From assembly GCA_003477305.1 (NCBI GenBank), contig DMTN01000021.1:290-17343 (forward strand): DNA of 17,054 bases, in the 5' to 3' direction. Under the pieces are notes generated by a model. It saw only the letters and a program-made list of their open reading frames with translations. It was not told where the DNA came from and ran no database searches. This document shows, piece after piece, positions 1 to 6,846 of this stretch (positions within the stretch are counted from its first letter, which is position 1; each line of letters begins with the position of its first letter). Source of the stretch: Acholeplasmatales bacterium (GTDB taxonomy: Bacteria > Bacillota_I > Bacilli_A > Izemoplasmatales > Hujiaoplasmataceae). The position numbers and the translations under genes are program-made.

Positions 1-100
1 AGCGTAATTTTGGTTTCCAGTTATTTACTGGGTGCACTTTAGATATGCCGATCGCATGCTTACCAAACTCGAACCATCCTGTCGAATCCAGAACAGCCCC
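1..100 (-). ncRNA. ssrA: tmRNA (ssrA), 5' part; runs off the left edge
   Basis: This is the 5' part of transfer-messenger RNA, which frees stalled ribosomes and tags the unfinished protein for proteolysis. Read on the minus strand, the RNA begins GGGGCUG at position 100 and continues with the conserved GGAUUCGACAGGAUGG block. That block matches the 5' ends of the E. coli and Bacillus subtilis tmRNAs as I remember them. A short hairpin (CCAGU/ACUGG) follows. The sequence AAUAACU just before the likely resume codon resembles the B. subtilis context AUAACU-GGC. From there (18 down to 1) the tag frame reads GGA AAC CAA AAU UAC GCU, giving (Ala)-Gly-Asn-Gln-Asn-Tyr-Ala. The rest of the tag, the later pseudoknots and the 3' tRNA-like half lie outside the window. 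The gene sits two genes downstream of smpB, its protein partner. The mature 5' end would be made by RNase P. I see no convincing promoter of its own in the 22 bases before it. Confidence 0.93.
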
Positions 101-122
101 ATATGGGTGAAGCGACTTGCGT

Positions 123-416
123 TTATTTTGTGCCGGATCCCGGCAGACGCCATGCGTCCGCTTCGGCAACCAGTGTAGTGCCTTGCCTTCGGTCCTTCGC
201 CTTATTGATCGTGCGAATCACGAGCCATGCGAGGACCAGCAGGAGGATGAATCCCCAAAGGACGAGAATCACAAGGACCGTGTCAGCCCAGATTTTTTGA
301 AATAACCAAATCAAAAAACCTGCTGCGATACCGATCAAACCGAGAATGAGCTTATACCAGAATTGAAATACGAATATGTCATAGAATTTCGCTTTGACCA
401 TCGTATCCTTATCCAT
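123..416 (-). CDS. small two-helix membrane protein, unknown function, between smpB and ssrA
   Basis: I do not recognise this 97-residue protein. It has two hydrophobic stretches, about residues 18-40 and 45-68, separated by a short polar turn, so it looks like an integral membrane hairpin. The charged N-terminus and the Arg/Lys-rich tail after the second helix suggest both ends are cytoplasmic. The start is well supported: AAGGAG lies seven bases before the ATG at 416. A second in-frame ATG five codons later is possible but has a weaker site. It begins 34 bases after the smpB stop and ends 22 bases before the mature tmRNA 5' end, so it is probably cotranscribed with rnr and smpB. The last 25 or so residues are coded by GC-rich DNA containing a small hairpin (131-145) and look less constrained. 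The operon position is suggestive, but no role in ribosome rescue can be claimed. Confidence 0.72.
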   Translation of the reverse strand: MDKDTMVKAKFYDIFVFQFWYKLILGLIGIAAGFLIWLFQKIWADTVLVILVLWGFILLLVLAWLVIRTINKAKDRRQGTTLVAEADAWRLPGSGTK

Positions 417-450
417 TCAATCACTCCTTGCATCAACAATCGTGAGAACC

Positions 451-903
451 TCAGTCGAGGTTGACGTTCTTCATCGCCTTCTGGATCCGCCGCTTGGAAT
501 CGGCTTCTTTCTGAACGGCGCGCTTGTCATACTGCTTCTTTCCCTTGGCGAGCGCGATTTCCACCTTGCAGAGACCTTCCTTCAGATACACCTTCGTGGG
601 TACGAGGGTGAGTCCGTCGATCTTTTGGCGTTGCCCGAGCTTGATGATCTCGTGCTTCCGCAAGAGCAGTTTGCGTTCGCGCAGTTCCTCGTGGTTGAAG
701 ATGTTACCGTACGCGTACTTCGCGATGTTCATGTTGATGACGAACATCTCGCCGCCTTTGACGCGGCAATAGCTGTCGGCGATCGAGATCTTCCCGGCGC
801 GGATCGACTTGATTTCCGTGCCGGTCAGGACGATGCCGCACTCGAAAGACTCGAGGAAGAAGTATTCGTGGGATGCTTTCTTGTTGCTGGCGATCAGTTT
901 CAC
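451..903 (-). CDS. smpB: SsrA-binding protein SmpB
   Basis: SmpB binds the tRNA-like domain of tmRNA and brings it to ribosomes stalled without a codon in the A site; its C-terminal tail occupies the empty mRNA channel. The 150-residue length is normal for the family. Family motifs appear in order: NKKASHEYF near the N-terminus, GTEIKSIRAG around residues 28-37, HEELRERKLLL around 71-81, GLTLVPTKVY around 97-106, and KVEIALAKGKKQYDKR in the last third. A basic tail follows, as expected. The start is GTG at 903, set by GAGAGGAG seven bases upstream. The rnr stop codon (919-917) lies inside that Shine-Dalgarno sequence, so translation of the two genes is probably coupled. Its RNA partner ssrA is two genes downstream. 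Confidence 0.97.
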   Translation of the reverse strand: MKLIASNKKASHEYFFLESFECGIVLTGTEIKSIRAGKISIADSYCRVKGGEMFVINMNIAKYAYGNIFNHEELRERKLLLRKHEIIKLGQRQKIDGLTLVPTKVYLKEGLCKVEIALAKGKKQYDKRAVQKEADSKRRIQKAMKNVNLD

Positions 904-916
904 GCTACCGCTCCTC

Positions 917-3007
917 TCAGACGAGTTCGAAATCGACTTGTCCCTTCAGGGGATTGGCCCCGAGGAGTTTCACCTTCACGACCATGCCTATAGTATACTC
1001 TTTCCGCGAGGAAATGCCAAGATACGTCATTTTCTCCTCGATGAACTCCATCGCTTCCTTGAAACTGGAGATGTGCACGAGGCCTTCGACCGTATTCGGC
1101 AGTTCGATGAACATCCCGAAGCGGGTGAGCGTCGAGACGACGCCTTCGAAGATCTCGCCGATGTGCGGGATCATGAATTCGGCCTTCTTCATGTCCATCA
1201 CTTCGCGCTCGCAGAGCATCGCGACGCGTTCGGCCTTGCTCGTCGCGTCGGCGATGTCCGGCAGGACGCCCTTGAAGTGGGAGACGACGTTCTTGTCGAC
1301 CGACCCGGAGAAGAGATAACTCCGCAGCAGACGGTGGACGGTGGTGTCGGGATAGCGCCGGATCGGACTGGTGAAGTGGGTGTAGTTCTCGAACGCGAGG
1401 CCGTAGTGGCCGTCGTTCGATGCGGAATACCGCGCCTTCGCCATCGATCTCAGCATCAGCATGTTGATGACCTTGTCGAACTTCGTGCCGTCGACCGCGA
1501 CCAACAGTTGCTGGAGGTCGACGGGGGTGATCTTCTTCGGGATTTTTTTCTGATACCCGAGTTCCTTGGCGAGCTTGAAGAGGGTGGCGAGCTTGTCGGT
1601 GTCGGGGTTCTCGTGGATCCGGAACAATCCCGGCAGACCGAGCTTCATGAAGTGGCCGGCGACGGTTTCGTTGGCGATCAGCATGAATTCCTCGATGATC
1701 CCTTCGGAGATCCCGCGGTCCTTCACGACGATGTCCTTGACCTTCCCGTCCTCATCGAAGACGAGCTTCGGTTCGATCGTCTCGAAGTTGATCGAGCCGG
1801 CCTTGGCGCGCTTGTCGTAGAGGATCTTCGCGAGTTTCTGCATCACCGGCGAGACCGCCGCGATTTCGGGATATTGGGCGATCGTCGCCGGATCGCCGGC
1901 GAGGATCTTGTTGATCTTGGTGTAGGTCATCTGGGCGCGGCTGTTGATCACGCCTTCGACGATTTCGTAGTCGGTGACGTCGCCGTTTCCGTCGATCGTC
2001 ATGAGGCACGACATAGCGAGCCGGTCGACCTTGGGATTGAGCGAGCAGATGCCGTTGGACAGTTCGCGCGGCAGCATCGGGATGACGCGGTCCGCAAGAT
2101 ACACGGAGGTGCCGCGGCGGTAGGCCTCGAGGTCGAGCGCGGAACCTTCGGTGACATAGTGCGAGACGTCGGCGATGTGCACGCCGAGCAAATGGTCGCC
2201 GCTAGGAAGCAGTGTGAGCGAGACGGCGTCGTCGATGTCCTTGGTGTCCTCGCCGTCGATCGTGAAGACCAGATCGTTCGTGAAATCACGACGGTTCTTC
2301 CGCTCTTCCGGCGTGACGACATTGGAAATCTTCGTTTCGACTTCCCGCTTGACGTCTTCGGGGAAATCGACGGAGAGGCCGTGCTCGGCGACGATCGTGA
2401 GGATCTCGATGCCGGGGTCGGTCGGATGGCCGATGACTTCGACGGGTTTGACGTCGAGGATCTTGCTGGCGGTGTAGCGGATGATCTGTGCCTTGATGAC
2501 GGTATGGTCCTTCAAATCCTGACGGAACGGCGGTTTCACCTTGAACAGGTACTCGCCAATCGGATTCTTCGGGAACACAGCGCCTTGGAAATAATCGCCG
2601 ACGACATATTTGAGGGCGCGTTCGAGGATGCGCACGACGGCGCCTTCAACGCGTCCGTCCTCGGAACGGCGGGTGATCTTCACGAGCACGCGGTCGTTGT
2701 CCATCGCGTCTCCGACGTTCCCGCGCGGGATGAAGACGTCGGGTCCGTCGGTCCCTTCGGGCTTGACGAAACCGTACCCCTGGCGTTTCAGGTCGATCGC
2801 TCCCTTGAGGAGACCGAGGCGTTCGACGGTATTGTAGCGTTCGCGCTTGTTCTTCGCGAGGATGCCTTGGGTTTCGAGCGCGTTGAGGTCTTGTAGCAAG
2901 GCTTGTAGTTCCGTTTCGGACTTCGCCTTGAGGATCCGGGCGAGCGTTTCAAGATCGGCGGCGACATAATGCTCGTCGCCGATGATTTTCAATAGATCGT
3001 TTTGCAT
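917..3007 (-). CDS. rnr: ribonuclease R (RNase II/RNB family 3'-5' exoribonuclease)
   Basis: This processive, metal-dependent 3'-5' exonuclease degrades structured RNA, including mRNA on rescued ribosomes. The 696-residue protein has an N-terminal winged-helix-like segment (about 1-65), cold-shock/OB domains (to about 220), the RNB catalytic domain (about 240-570) and a C-terminal S1 domain (about 616-696). The catalytic aspartate cluster reads DTKDIDD, residues 254-260. Open frame extends further upstream, but the ATG at 3007 has GGGAGG seven bases before it and begins MQNDLLK, which suits the family. The protein stops immediately after the S1 domain (QVDFELV). It therefore lacks the Lys-rich tail of E. 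coli RNase R, a tail linked there to recruitment to tmRNA-SmpB complexes. It lies between secG and smpB, the usual Gram-positive order. A terminator-like hairpin separates it from secG, so rnr may be expressed at a fraction of secG level. Confidence 0.96.
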   Translation of the reverse strand: MQNDLLKIIGDEHYVAADLETLARILKAKSETELQALLQDLNALETQGILAKNKRERYNTVERLGLLKGAIDLKRQGYGFVKPEGTDGPDVFIPRGNVGDAMDNDRVLVKITRRSEDGRVEGAVVRILERALKYVVGDYFQGAVFPKNPIGEYLFKVKPPFRQDLKDHTVIKAQIIRYTASKILDVKPVEVIGHPTDPGIEILTIVAEHGLSVDFPEDVKREVETKISNVVTPEERKNRRDFTNDLVFTIDGEDTKDIDDAVSLTLLPSGDHLLGVHIADVSHYVTEGSALDLEAYRRGTSVYLADRVIPMLPRELSNGICSLNPKVDRLAMSCLMTIDGNGDVTDYEIVEGVINSRAQMTYTKINKILAGDPATIAQYPEIAAVSPVMQKLAKILYDKRAKAGSINFETIEPKLVFDEDGKVKDIVVKDRGISEGIIEEFMLIANETVAGHFMKLGLPGLFRIHENPDTDKLATLFKLAKELGYQKKIPKKITPVDLQQLLVAVDGTKFDKVINMLMLRSMAKARYSASNDGHYGLAFENYTHFTSPIRRYPDTTVHRLLRSYLFSGSVDKNVVSHFKGVLPDIADATSKAERVAMLCEREVMDMKKAEFMIPHIGEIFEGVVSTLTRFGMFIELPNTVEGLVHISSFKEAMEFIEEKMTYLGISSRKEYTIGMVVKVKLLGANPLKGQVDFELV

Positions 3008-3051
3008 GTCACTGCCTCCCTTCGAAGCGGTTTCCGTCGAATGGACGGAGG

Positions 3052-3080
3052 AAAAAAAAAGGACACTTCGTCGTGTCCTT
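3052..3080 (-). terminator. intrinsic terminator or attenuator between secG and rnr
   Basis: On the minus strand an eight-base-pair stem, AAGGACAC/GTGTCCTT with loop GACGAA, is followed by about nine T residues. It starts at the secG stop codon and ends 45 bases before the rnr start. I see no obvious promoter in those 45 bases, so it probably works as a partial terminator that lowers rnr-smpB-ssrA expression relative to secG. Confidence 0.85.
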
Positions 3081-3300
3081 AAAGGATGATTGCCAAAATC
3101 GTTACGACGGCGAATACCACGGTCATGCCGATGGTCATCCGGTTCAGGAAAAGTTCCGGTCCGCGCTGCTTCTGGTTTTTGAAGAGCTCCGACTTTTCTC
3201 CCGAGAACGTATTTTTGACATCGTCCTTCGACTCCTGAATCATCACCAAGGCGATGAGGAGTACCGATACGACAAGCAACAGCCAATCTAGAAATCCCAT
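3079..3300 (-). CDS. secG: preprotein translocase subunit SecG
   Basis: SecG is the small, non-essential subunit of the SecYEG membrane channel and aids export of unfolded proteins. The 73-residue protein has the family layout: a first transmembrane helix (about residues 4-21), the IQESKDD turn, a cytoplasmic loop with Gly, Ser and basic residues, the LFLNRMT motif, and a second helix (about 54-73) ending at the C-terminus. The ATG at 3300 is preceded by GGAGGG at a suitable distance. It is the first gene after its own promoter (TGG-TATAAT at 3364-3372) and heads the secG-rnr-smpB-ssrA order common in Gram-positive bacteria. Its leader of roughly 57 bases contains a six-base-pair hairpin. Confidence 0.93.
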   Translation of the reverse strand: MGFLDWLLLVVSVLLIALVMIQESKDDVKNTFSGEKSELFKNQKQRGPELFLNRMTIGMTVVFAVVTILAIIL

Positions 3301-3321
3301 GAGAATCCCTCCGTAAGCCTA

Positions 3322-3338
3322 CCGGAAGAACGTTCCGG
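3322..3338 (-). other. hairpin in the secG leader
   Basis: A perfect six-base inverted repeat, CCGGAA/TTCCGG, with a five-base loop lies in the untranslated leader between the predicted secG transcription start and its Shine-Dalgarno site. No T-run follows, so it is not a terminator. It could be an mRNA-stability structure or an operator; the sequence does not decide this. Confidence 0.5.
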
Positions 3339-3363
3339 AATCAGCGGCTAATATACCTATGAT

Positions 3364-3372
3364 ATTATACCA
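3364..3372 (-). promoter_or_regulatory. extended -10 promoter of secG operon
   Basis: The minus strand reads TGG-TATAAT, a perfect -10 with the upstream TG dinucleotide. The -35 region would fall in the eno terminator, where TTCCCA (4 of 6 consensus bases) sits 17 bases away. The predicted start leaves a leader of about 57 bases before secG. Confidence 0.75.
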
Positions 3373-3373
3373 T

Positions 3374-3404
3374 AAAAAAAGCCTTTGGGAAGACCCAAAA
3401 GCTT
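3374..3404 (-). terminator. intrinsic terminator of the gpmI-eno operon
   Basis: The minus strand has an 11-base-pair stem (AAGCTTTTGGG/CCCAAAGGCTT, one G-T pair), loop TCTT, then a run of seven T residues. It begins 17 bases after the enolase stop codon. It abuts the secG promoter. Confidence 0.92.
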
Positions 3405-3420
3405 TTGTTTTATCGCTGGG

Positions 3421-4713
3421 TTACTTGTTGACGCTCGAAAGCGACTTGATGCCCTGATATTCGGCGATTTCTCCGAGTTCTTCTTCGATCCGGAGCAGCT
3501 GGTTGTATTTTGCGATGCGGTCGGTGCGGGAGAGCGAGCCGGTCTTGATCATGCCGATGTTCGCGGCGACCGCGATGTCGGCGATCGTCGTGTCTTCGGT
3601 TTCGCCGGAACGGTGGCTGACGACGGCGGTGTAGCCGGCCTTCTTCGCCATCTCGATGGCGTTGAAGGTTTCCGTGAGCGTGCCGATCTGGTTGACCTTG
3701 ATCAGAATCGAGTTGGCGATCCCGGCCTTGATGCCGCGGGCGAAGATGTCCGTGTTCGTGACGAACACGTCGTCGCCGACGAGCTGGATCTTCTTGCCGA
3801 GTTTCTTCGTGAGCATCGCCCAGCCTTCCCAGTCGTTCTGGTCGAGGCCGTCTTCGATCGTGATGATCGGGTATTTGTCGACGAGGCCGGCGTAGAAGTC
3901 GACGAGTTCCTTGTTCGTCATTTCCCGTTTCTCGCCTTCGAGGACATAGAGTTTCTTTTCCGCATCGTAGAATTCCGAGGCGGCGACGTCCATGCCGATG
4001 CAAACGTCCTTGCCCGGCACATAGCCGGCTTTCTTGATCGCCTCGACGATCGCTTCGAAGCCCGCTTCGTTACTGGAGAGGTCCGGAGCGAAACCGCCTT
4101 CGTCGCCGACAGAGGTGTTGAAGCCCTTGGCGTGAAGAACCTTCTTCAGGCTGTGGAACACTTCGGCACCCATCCGGAGCGCTTCGCGGAACGAGGTCGC
4201 GCCGACCGGCAGGATCATGAATTCCTGGAAGTCGATCGAGTTGTCCGCATGCGATCCGCCGTTGATGATGTTCATCATCGGGGTCGGGATGATTTTGGCG
4301 TTGAAGCCGCCGAGATACTTGTAAAGCGGGAGACCGACATAGTCGGCGGCGGCGCGGGCGGCGGCGAGCGAAACGCCGAGGATCGCGTTGGCGCCGAGTT
4401 TCGCCTTGTTCGGGGTGCCGTCGAGGTCAATCATGAGCTTGTCGAGGAACGTCTGCATCGTGACGTCGTAGCCGACGACGGCGGGAGCGATGATCTCGTT
4501 GACATTCTTGACGGCCTTGAGGACGCCCTTGCCGAGGTAACGGCCTTTGTCGCCGTCACGGAGTTCGATGGCTTCGTATTCGCCCGTCGACGCCCCGCTT
4601 GGCACGATCGCGCGCCCGAAGGCTCCCGATTCGGTGTAGATTTCGACTTCGATGGTCGGATTGCCGCGCGAGTCGAGGACTTCCCTCGCGTGTACGTTGG
4701 TGATGTTTGGCAT
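3421..4713 (-). CDS. eno: enolase (phosphopyruvate hydratase)
   Basis: Enolase converts 2-phosphoglycerate to phosphoenolpyruvate in lower glycolysis. The 430-residue length is normal. Visible signatures: SGASTGEYEA (39-48), the substrate loop NGGSHADNSIDFQEF (151-165), catalytic Glu in GDEGGFAP (E205), Mg-binding residues D242, E287 (TIEDGL) and D314 (GDDVFV), catalytic K339 (ILIKVNQIGT), and SHRSGETEDT (366-375). Nothing essential is missing. The ATG at 4713 follows AAAGGAG, eight bases upstream. It is the last gene of an operon with gpmI, the preceding pathway step, and starts 29 bases after the small membrane gene between them. A strong terminator follows. Codons are highly biased to G/C-ending forms, consistent with high expression. 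Confidence 0.98.
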   Translation of the reverse strand: MPNITNVHAREVLDSRGNPTIEVEIYTESGAFGRAIVPSGASTGEYEAIELRDGDKGRYLGKGVLKAVKNVNEIIAPAVVGYDVTMQTFLDKLMIDLDGTPNKAKLGANAILGVSLAAARAAADYVGLPLYKYLGGFNAKIIPTPMMNIINGGSHADNSIDFQEFMILPVGATSFREALRMGAEVFHSLKKVLHAKGFNTSVGDEGGFAPDLSSNEAGFEAIVEAIKKAGYVPGKDVCIGMDVAASEFYDAEKKLYVLEGEKREMTNKELVDFYAGLVDKYPIITIEDGLDQNDWEGWAMLTKKLGKKIQLVGDDVFVTNTDIFARGIKAGIANSILIKVNQIGTLTETFNAIEMAKKAGYTAVVSHRSGETEDTTIADIAVAANIGMIKTGSLSRTDRIAKYNQLLRIEEELGEIAEYQGIKSLSSVNK

Positions 4714-4742
4714 GTTTGTTTCTCCTTTGTCTATATAGATTT

Positions 4743-5222
4743 TTAGAAAATCCGTTGCGTGGTCTTGCGGACGCCGAGATACGTTCCGATCCCGATCGAC
4801 AGAAGCCAGAAAAGAAGCGAGAAACTGAAGGCCGTCACCCAGTTGACCGGGTTGAAGAGGATCGTCGCATACATCAGATAAAATGCAGGATGGAAGACGA
4901 GAAGCCGGCTCTCTTCGTTCGCGATGGCGATCGTGAGGACATAGGGGACGGTGTAGATGACGACCGCGGTGAGGACGAGGCCGATGCCGGTGATGATCGT
5001 GTAGAGGAGATGCGGGTCTTCATATTGTTTCCGGACCGCATCGCCGACATAGAGGGCGATGATCCAGAACAGCATCGCGCCGATCGAGATCGGCAGCATT
5101 CCGGAAAAATAGTAGTCGGCGAAACCGGCGACGATCCCGAACACGTAAGGCAGGACGAGGCCGTAGAGCAAAACGAAGAACAGGTCCTTGAGGCGGATGT
5201 TGCGGAGCCGGTGGTCGATCAT
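4743..5222 (-). CDS. four-helix membrane protein, unknown function, between gpmI and eno
   Basis: I do not recognise this 159-residue protein. Four hydrophobic segments are visible, about residues 14-35, 42-61, 74-100 and 128-151. A polar stretch follows helix 2 (RKQYEDPH) and a short charged stretch follows helix 3 (NEESR). The N-terminus (HRLRNIRLKD) is basic and probably cytoplasmic, and the C-terminus is also basic, which fits an even number of helices. No signal peptide, metal-binding cluster or transporter signature is apparent. The ATG overlaps the gpmI stop as ATGA (5222-5219), so its translation is coupled to gpmI, and eno follows after 29 bases. Placement inside a glycolytic operon might only reflect expression level. 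It could be a membrane protein of a lineage-specific uncharacterised family. Confidence 0.85.
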   Translation of the reverse strand: MIDHRLRNIRLKDLFFVLLYGLVLPYVFGIVAGFADYYFSGMLPISIGAMLFWIIALYVGDAVRKQYEDPHLLYTIITGIGLVLTAVVIYTVPYVLTIAIANEESRLLVFHPAFYLMYATILFNPVNWVTAFSFSLLFWLLSIGIGTYLGVRKTTQRIF

Positions 5223-6733
5223 CGGACGATGATCGAGGTTCCCGTCATCTCGGCGGGCTGCGCGAGTTTCATCAGCTCGAGCATCGTCGGCGCGATATCG
5301 CCGAGCGTGCCGCCTTCGCGGAGCTTGAGGCCCTTCTTCGTGATCAGGAAGGGAACGAGGTTCGTGGTATGCGCGGTGAACACCGTACCGTCGTCCTCGA
5401 GCATCTTCTCGCAGTTGCCGTGGTCGGCGGTGATGAGGGCGGTGCCGCCCATCGCGAGGATCTTCTCGACGACCTGGCCGACGCAGGCGTCGACCGTTTC
5501 GACGGCCTTGATGGCGGCCGGGATGACGCCGGTGTGACCGACCATGTCACCGTTGGCGAAGTTGAGGATCGCGGTGTCGTAGACGCCTTTGTCGAGTTCT
5601 TCGACCATCTTGTCGGCGATCAGTTGCGCGCTCATTTCCGGCATCAGGTCATAGGTCGCGACTTTCGGCGAGGGAATCAGGACGCGGGTCGCGCCGGGGA
5701 TGACCTTGTCGACGCCGCCGTCGAAGAAGAACGTCACGTGGGCGTACTTCTCGGTTTCGGCGATGCGCAGCTGGGTCAGCCCGAGTTCGGCGATGTAGTC
5801 GCCGTACATCCGGTCGAAGCTGTTCAGTTCGAAGGCGAGGGGTCCGAGGACGGTGTCGGAGTACTTCATCATCGAAACGAAGAAGATGTTGGCAGGACCA
5901 TTCGTGACGTCGCACTTGGCGAGGGTTGGGTTGGAGTAGGCGGTGCCGATCTCGATCGCCCGGTCGGGACGGAAATTGGCGAAGATGATCGCGTCGTTGG
6001 TCTCGATTTTTCCCTTTGGATCGACGACGAACGGGAGGACGAACTCGTCGTTCACACCGGCGGCGTAGGAGGCTTCGACGCCCGATACCGCGGAGGCGGC
6101 GACGGGTCCCTTGGCGAAACTCATGACATCATAGGACAGTTGGATGCGGCCCCAGTTCTTGTCGCGGTCCATCGCGTAGTAGCGGCCGTGAACGGAAGCG
6201 ATCCGACCGAAGTCGTTCTTTGCGAAATCGGCTTCGAGCGCCTTGATGTAGGTTGTCGCGGACTGCGGCGGGACGTCGCGTCCATCGAGGAAGGCATGCA
6301 TGTAGGCGGTCTGGATGCCGTTGTTCTTGGCGATCCGGAACAGCGCCTTGATGTGTTCGATATGGGAGTGCACGCCGCCGTCGGAAAGCAGACCGAAGAC
6401 ATGCAGCTTGGAATGATGCTTCTTGACGTGGTCGAACGCCTGGAGGAAGGCGGGGTTCGTGCAGAACGACTTGTCCTTGATGGCGACGTTGACGCGGGTG
6501 AGGGACTGGTAGACGATGCGACCGGCGCCGATGTTCATATGGCCGACTTCGCTGTTGCCCATCTGTCCTTCGGGCAGGCCGACGGCTTCGCCGGAAGCAT
6601 CGAGCGTGGTGTTCGGATATTCCTTGAAGAGGCGGTCGAGATTGGGCTTCTTCGCAAGCGCGAAGGCGTTGCCGGGGTATTCCTTGCCGTACCCGATGCC
6701 GTCCATGACGATGAGAACCGTTGGTTTTTTCAT
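5219..6733 (-). CDS. gpmI: 2,3-bisphosphoglycerate-independent phosphoglycerate mutase
   Basis: This Mn-dependent enzyme of the alkaline-phosphatase superfamily interconverts 3- and 2-phosphoglycerate. At 504 residues it has the usual length. Expected residues are present: metal ligand D11 (VMDGIG), the phosphorylated serine S61 (MGNSEVGH), DGRDVPP (150-156), the arginine cluster in HGRYYAMDRD (R184, R190), NFRPDRA (253-259), K329 (EKYAH), metal ligands D396 and H400 (NGDMVGH), D437/H438 (TADHGN) and H455 (AHTTN). The ATG at 6733 follows TAGGAG, about eight bases upstream. It is the first gene of the gpmI-membrane protein-eno operon, with a TATAAT promoter at 6755-6760. It is divergent from a GH13 enzyme, and a shared operator-like repeat lies between them, which suggests carbon-source control. 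Confidence 0.98.
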   Translation of the reverse strand: MKKPTVLIVMDGIGYGKEYPGNAFALAKKPNLDRLFKEYPNTTLDASGEAVGLPEGQMGNSEVGHMNIGAGRIVYQSLTRVNVAIKDKSFCTNPAFLQAFDHVKKHHSKLHVFGLLSDGGVHSHIEHIKALFRIAKNNGIQTAYMHAFLDGRDVPPQSATTYIKALEADFAKNDFGRIASVHGRYYAMDRDKNWGRIQLSYDVMSFAKGPVAASAVSGVEASYAAGVNDEFVLPFVVDPKGKIETNDAIIFANFRPDRAIEIGTAYSNPTLAKCDVTNGPANIFFVSMMKYSDTVLGPLAFELNSFDRMYGDYIAELGLTQLRIAETEKYAHVTFFFDGGVDKVIPGATRVLIPSPKVATYDLMPEMSAQLIADKMVEELDKGVYDTAILNFANGDMVGHTGVIPAAIKAVETVDACVGQVVEKILAMGGTALITADHGNCEKMLEDDGTVFTAHTTNLVPFLITKKGLKLREGGTLGDIAPTMLELMKLAQPAEMTGTSIIVR

Positions 6734-6754
6734 GTTTTCACTCCTACCCAGTAA

Positions 6755-6783
6755 ATTATACTATGAAACGTGATTTATTGAAA
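6755..6783 (-). promoter_or_regulatory. promoter of gpmI operon
   Basis: The minus strand has a perfect TATAAT (6760-6755). A weak -35, TTTCAA (6783-6778), lies 17 bases upstream. The predicted start is close to the gpmI Shine-Dalgarno site, so the leader is short. Confidence 0.65.
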
Positions 6784-6798
6784 GCGTATCGGCGCGGT

Positions 6799-6812
6799 TG
6801 TAAGCATTTACA
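6799..6812. promoter_or_regulatory. cre-like operator between gpmI and GH13 gene
   Basis: TGTAAGCATTTACA has perfect TGTAA/TTACA half-sites around four central bases. It fits the catabolite-responsive-element pattern TGWAANCGNTNWCA recognised by CcpA and LacI-type relatives at every fixed position except the central G, which is A here. Its centre is about 47-48 bases from the centre of each flanking -10 box. Regulation by a LacI/CcpA-type protein is an inference. Confidence 0.5.
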
Positions 6813-6846
6813 CATTTCCGATTGAAGGTATCAAAGGCATTTGATT

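Noticed and set aside
131..145. Perfect hairpin TGCCGG/CCGGCA near the end of the 97-residue gene
   Set aside because: No T-run follows on either strand, so it is not a terminator. It may only be GC-rich coding sequence.
809..2896. 695-codon plus-strand open frame opposite rnr
   Set aside because: It is exactly in register with rnr codons and arises from rare TTA/CTA/TCA use. Its translation is rich in Asp, Val, Arg and Gly with no family motif and no ribosome site.
3008..3286. Upstream extension of the rnr frame by 93 codons
   Set aside because: It overlaps secG and the terminator hairpin and gives a sequence unlike any RNase R N-terminus. The ATG at 3007 has a strong ribosome site.
3322..3338. 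CCGGAA/TTCCGG repeat in the secG leader as a LexA or heat-shock operator
   Set aside because: Half-site sequence and spacing match neither the Gram-positive LexA box nor CIRCE, so it is kept only as an unassigned hairpin.
3385..4746. 453-codon plus-strand open frame opposite eno
   Set aside because: Register-matched shadow of enolase with low-complexity acidic/Arg translation and no recognisable domain.
5369..6754. 461-codon plus-strand open frame opposite gpmI
   Set aside because: Register-matched shadow of gpmI. The gpmI reading has every catalytic residue.
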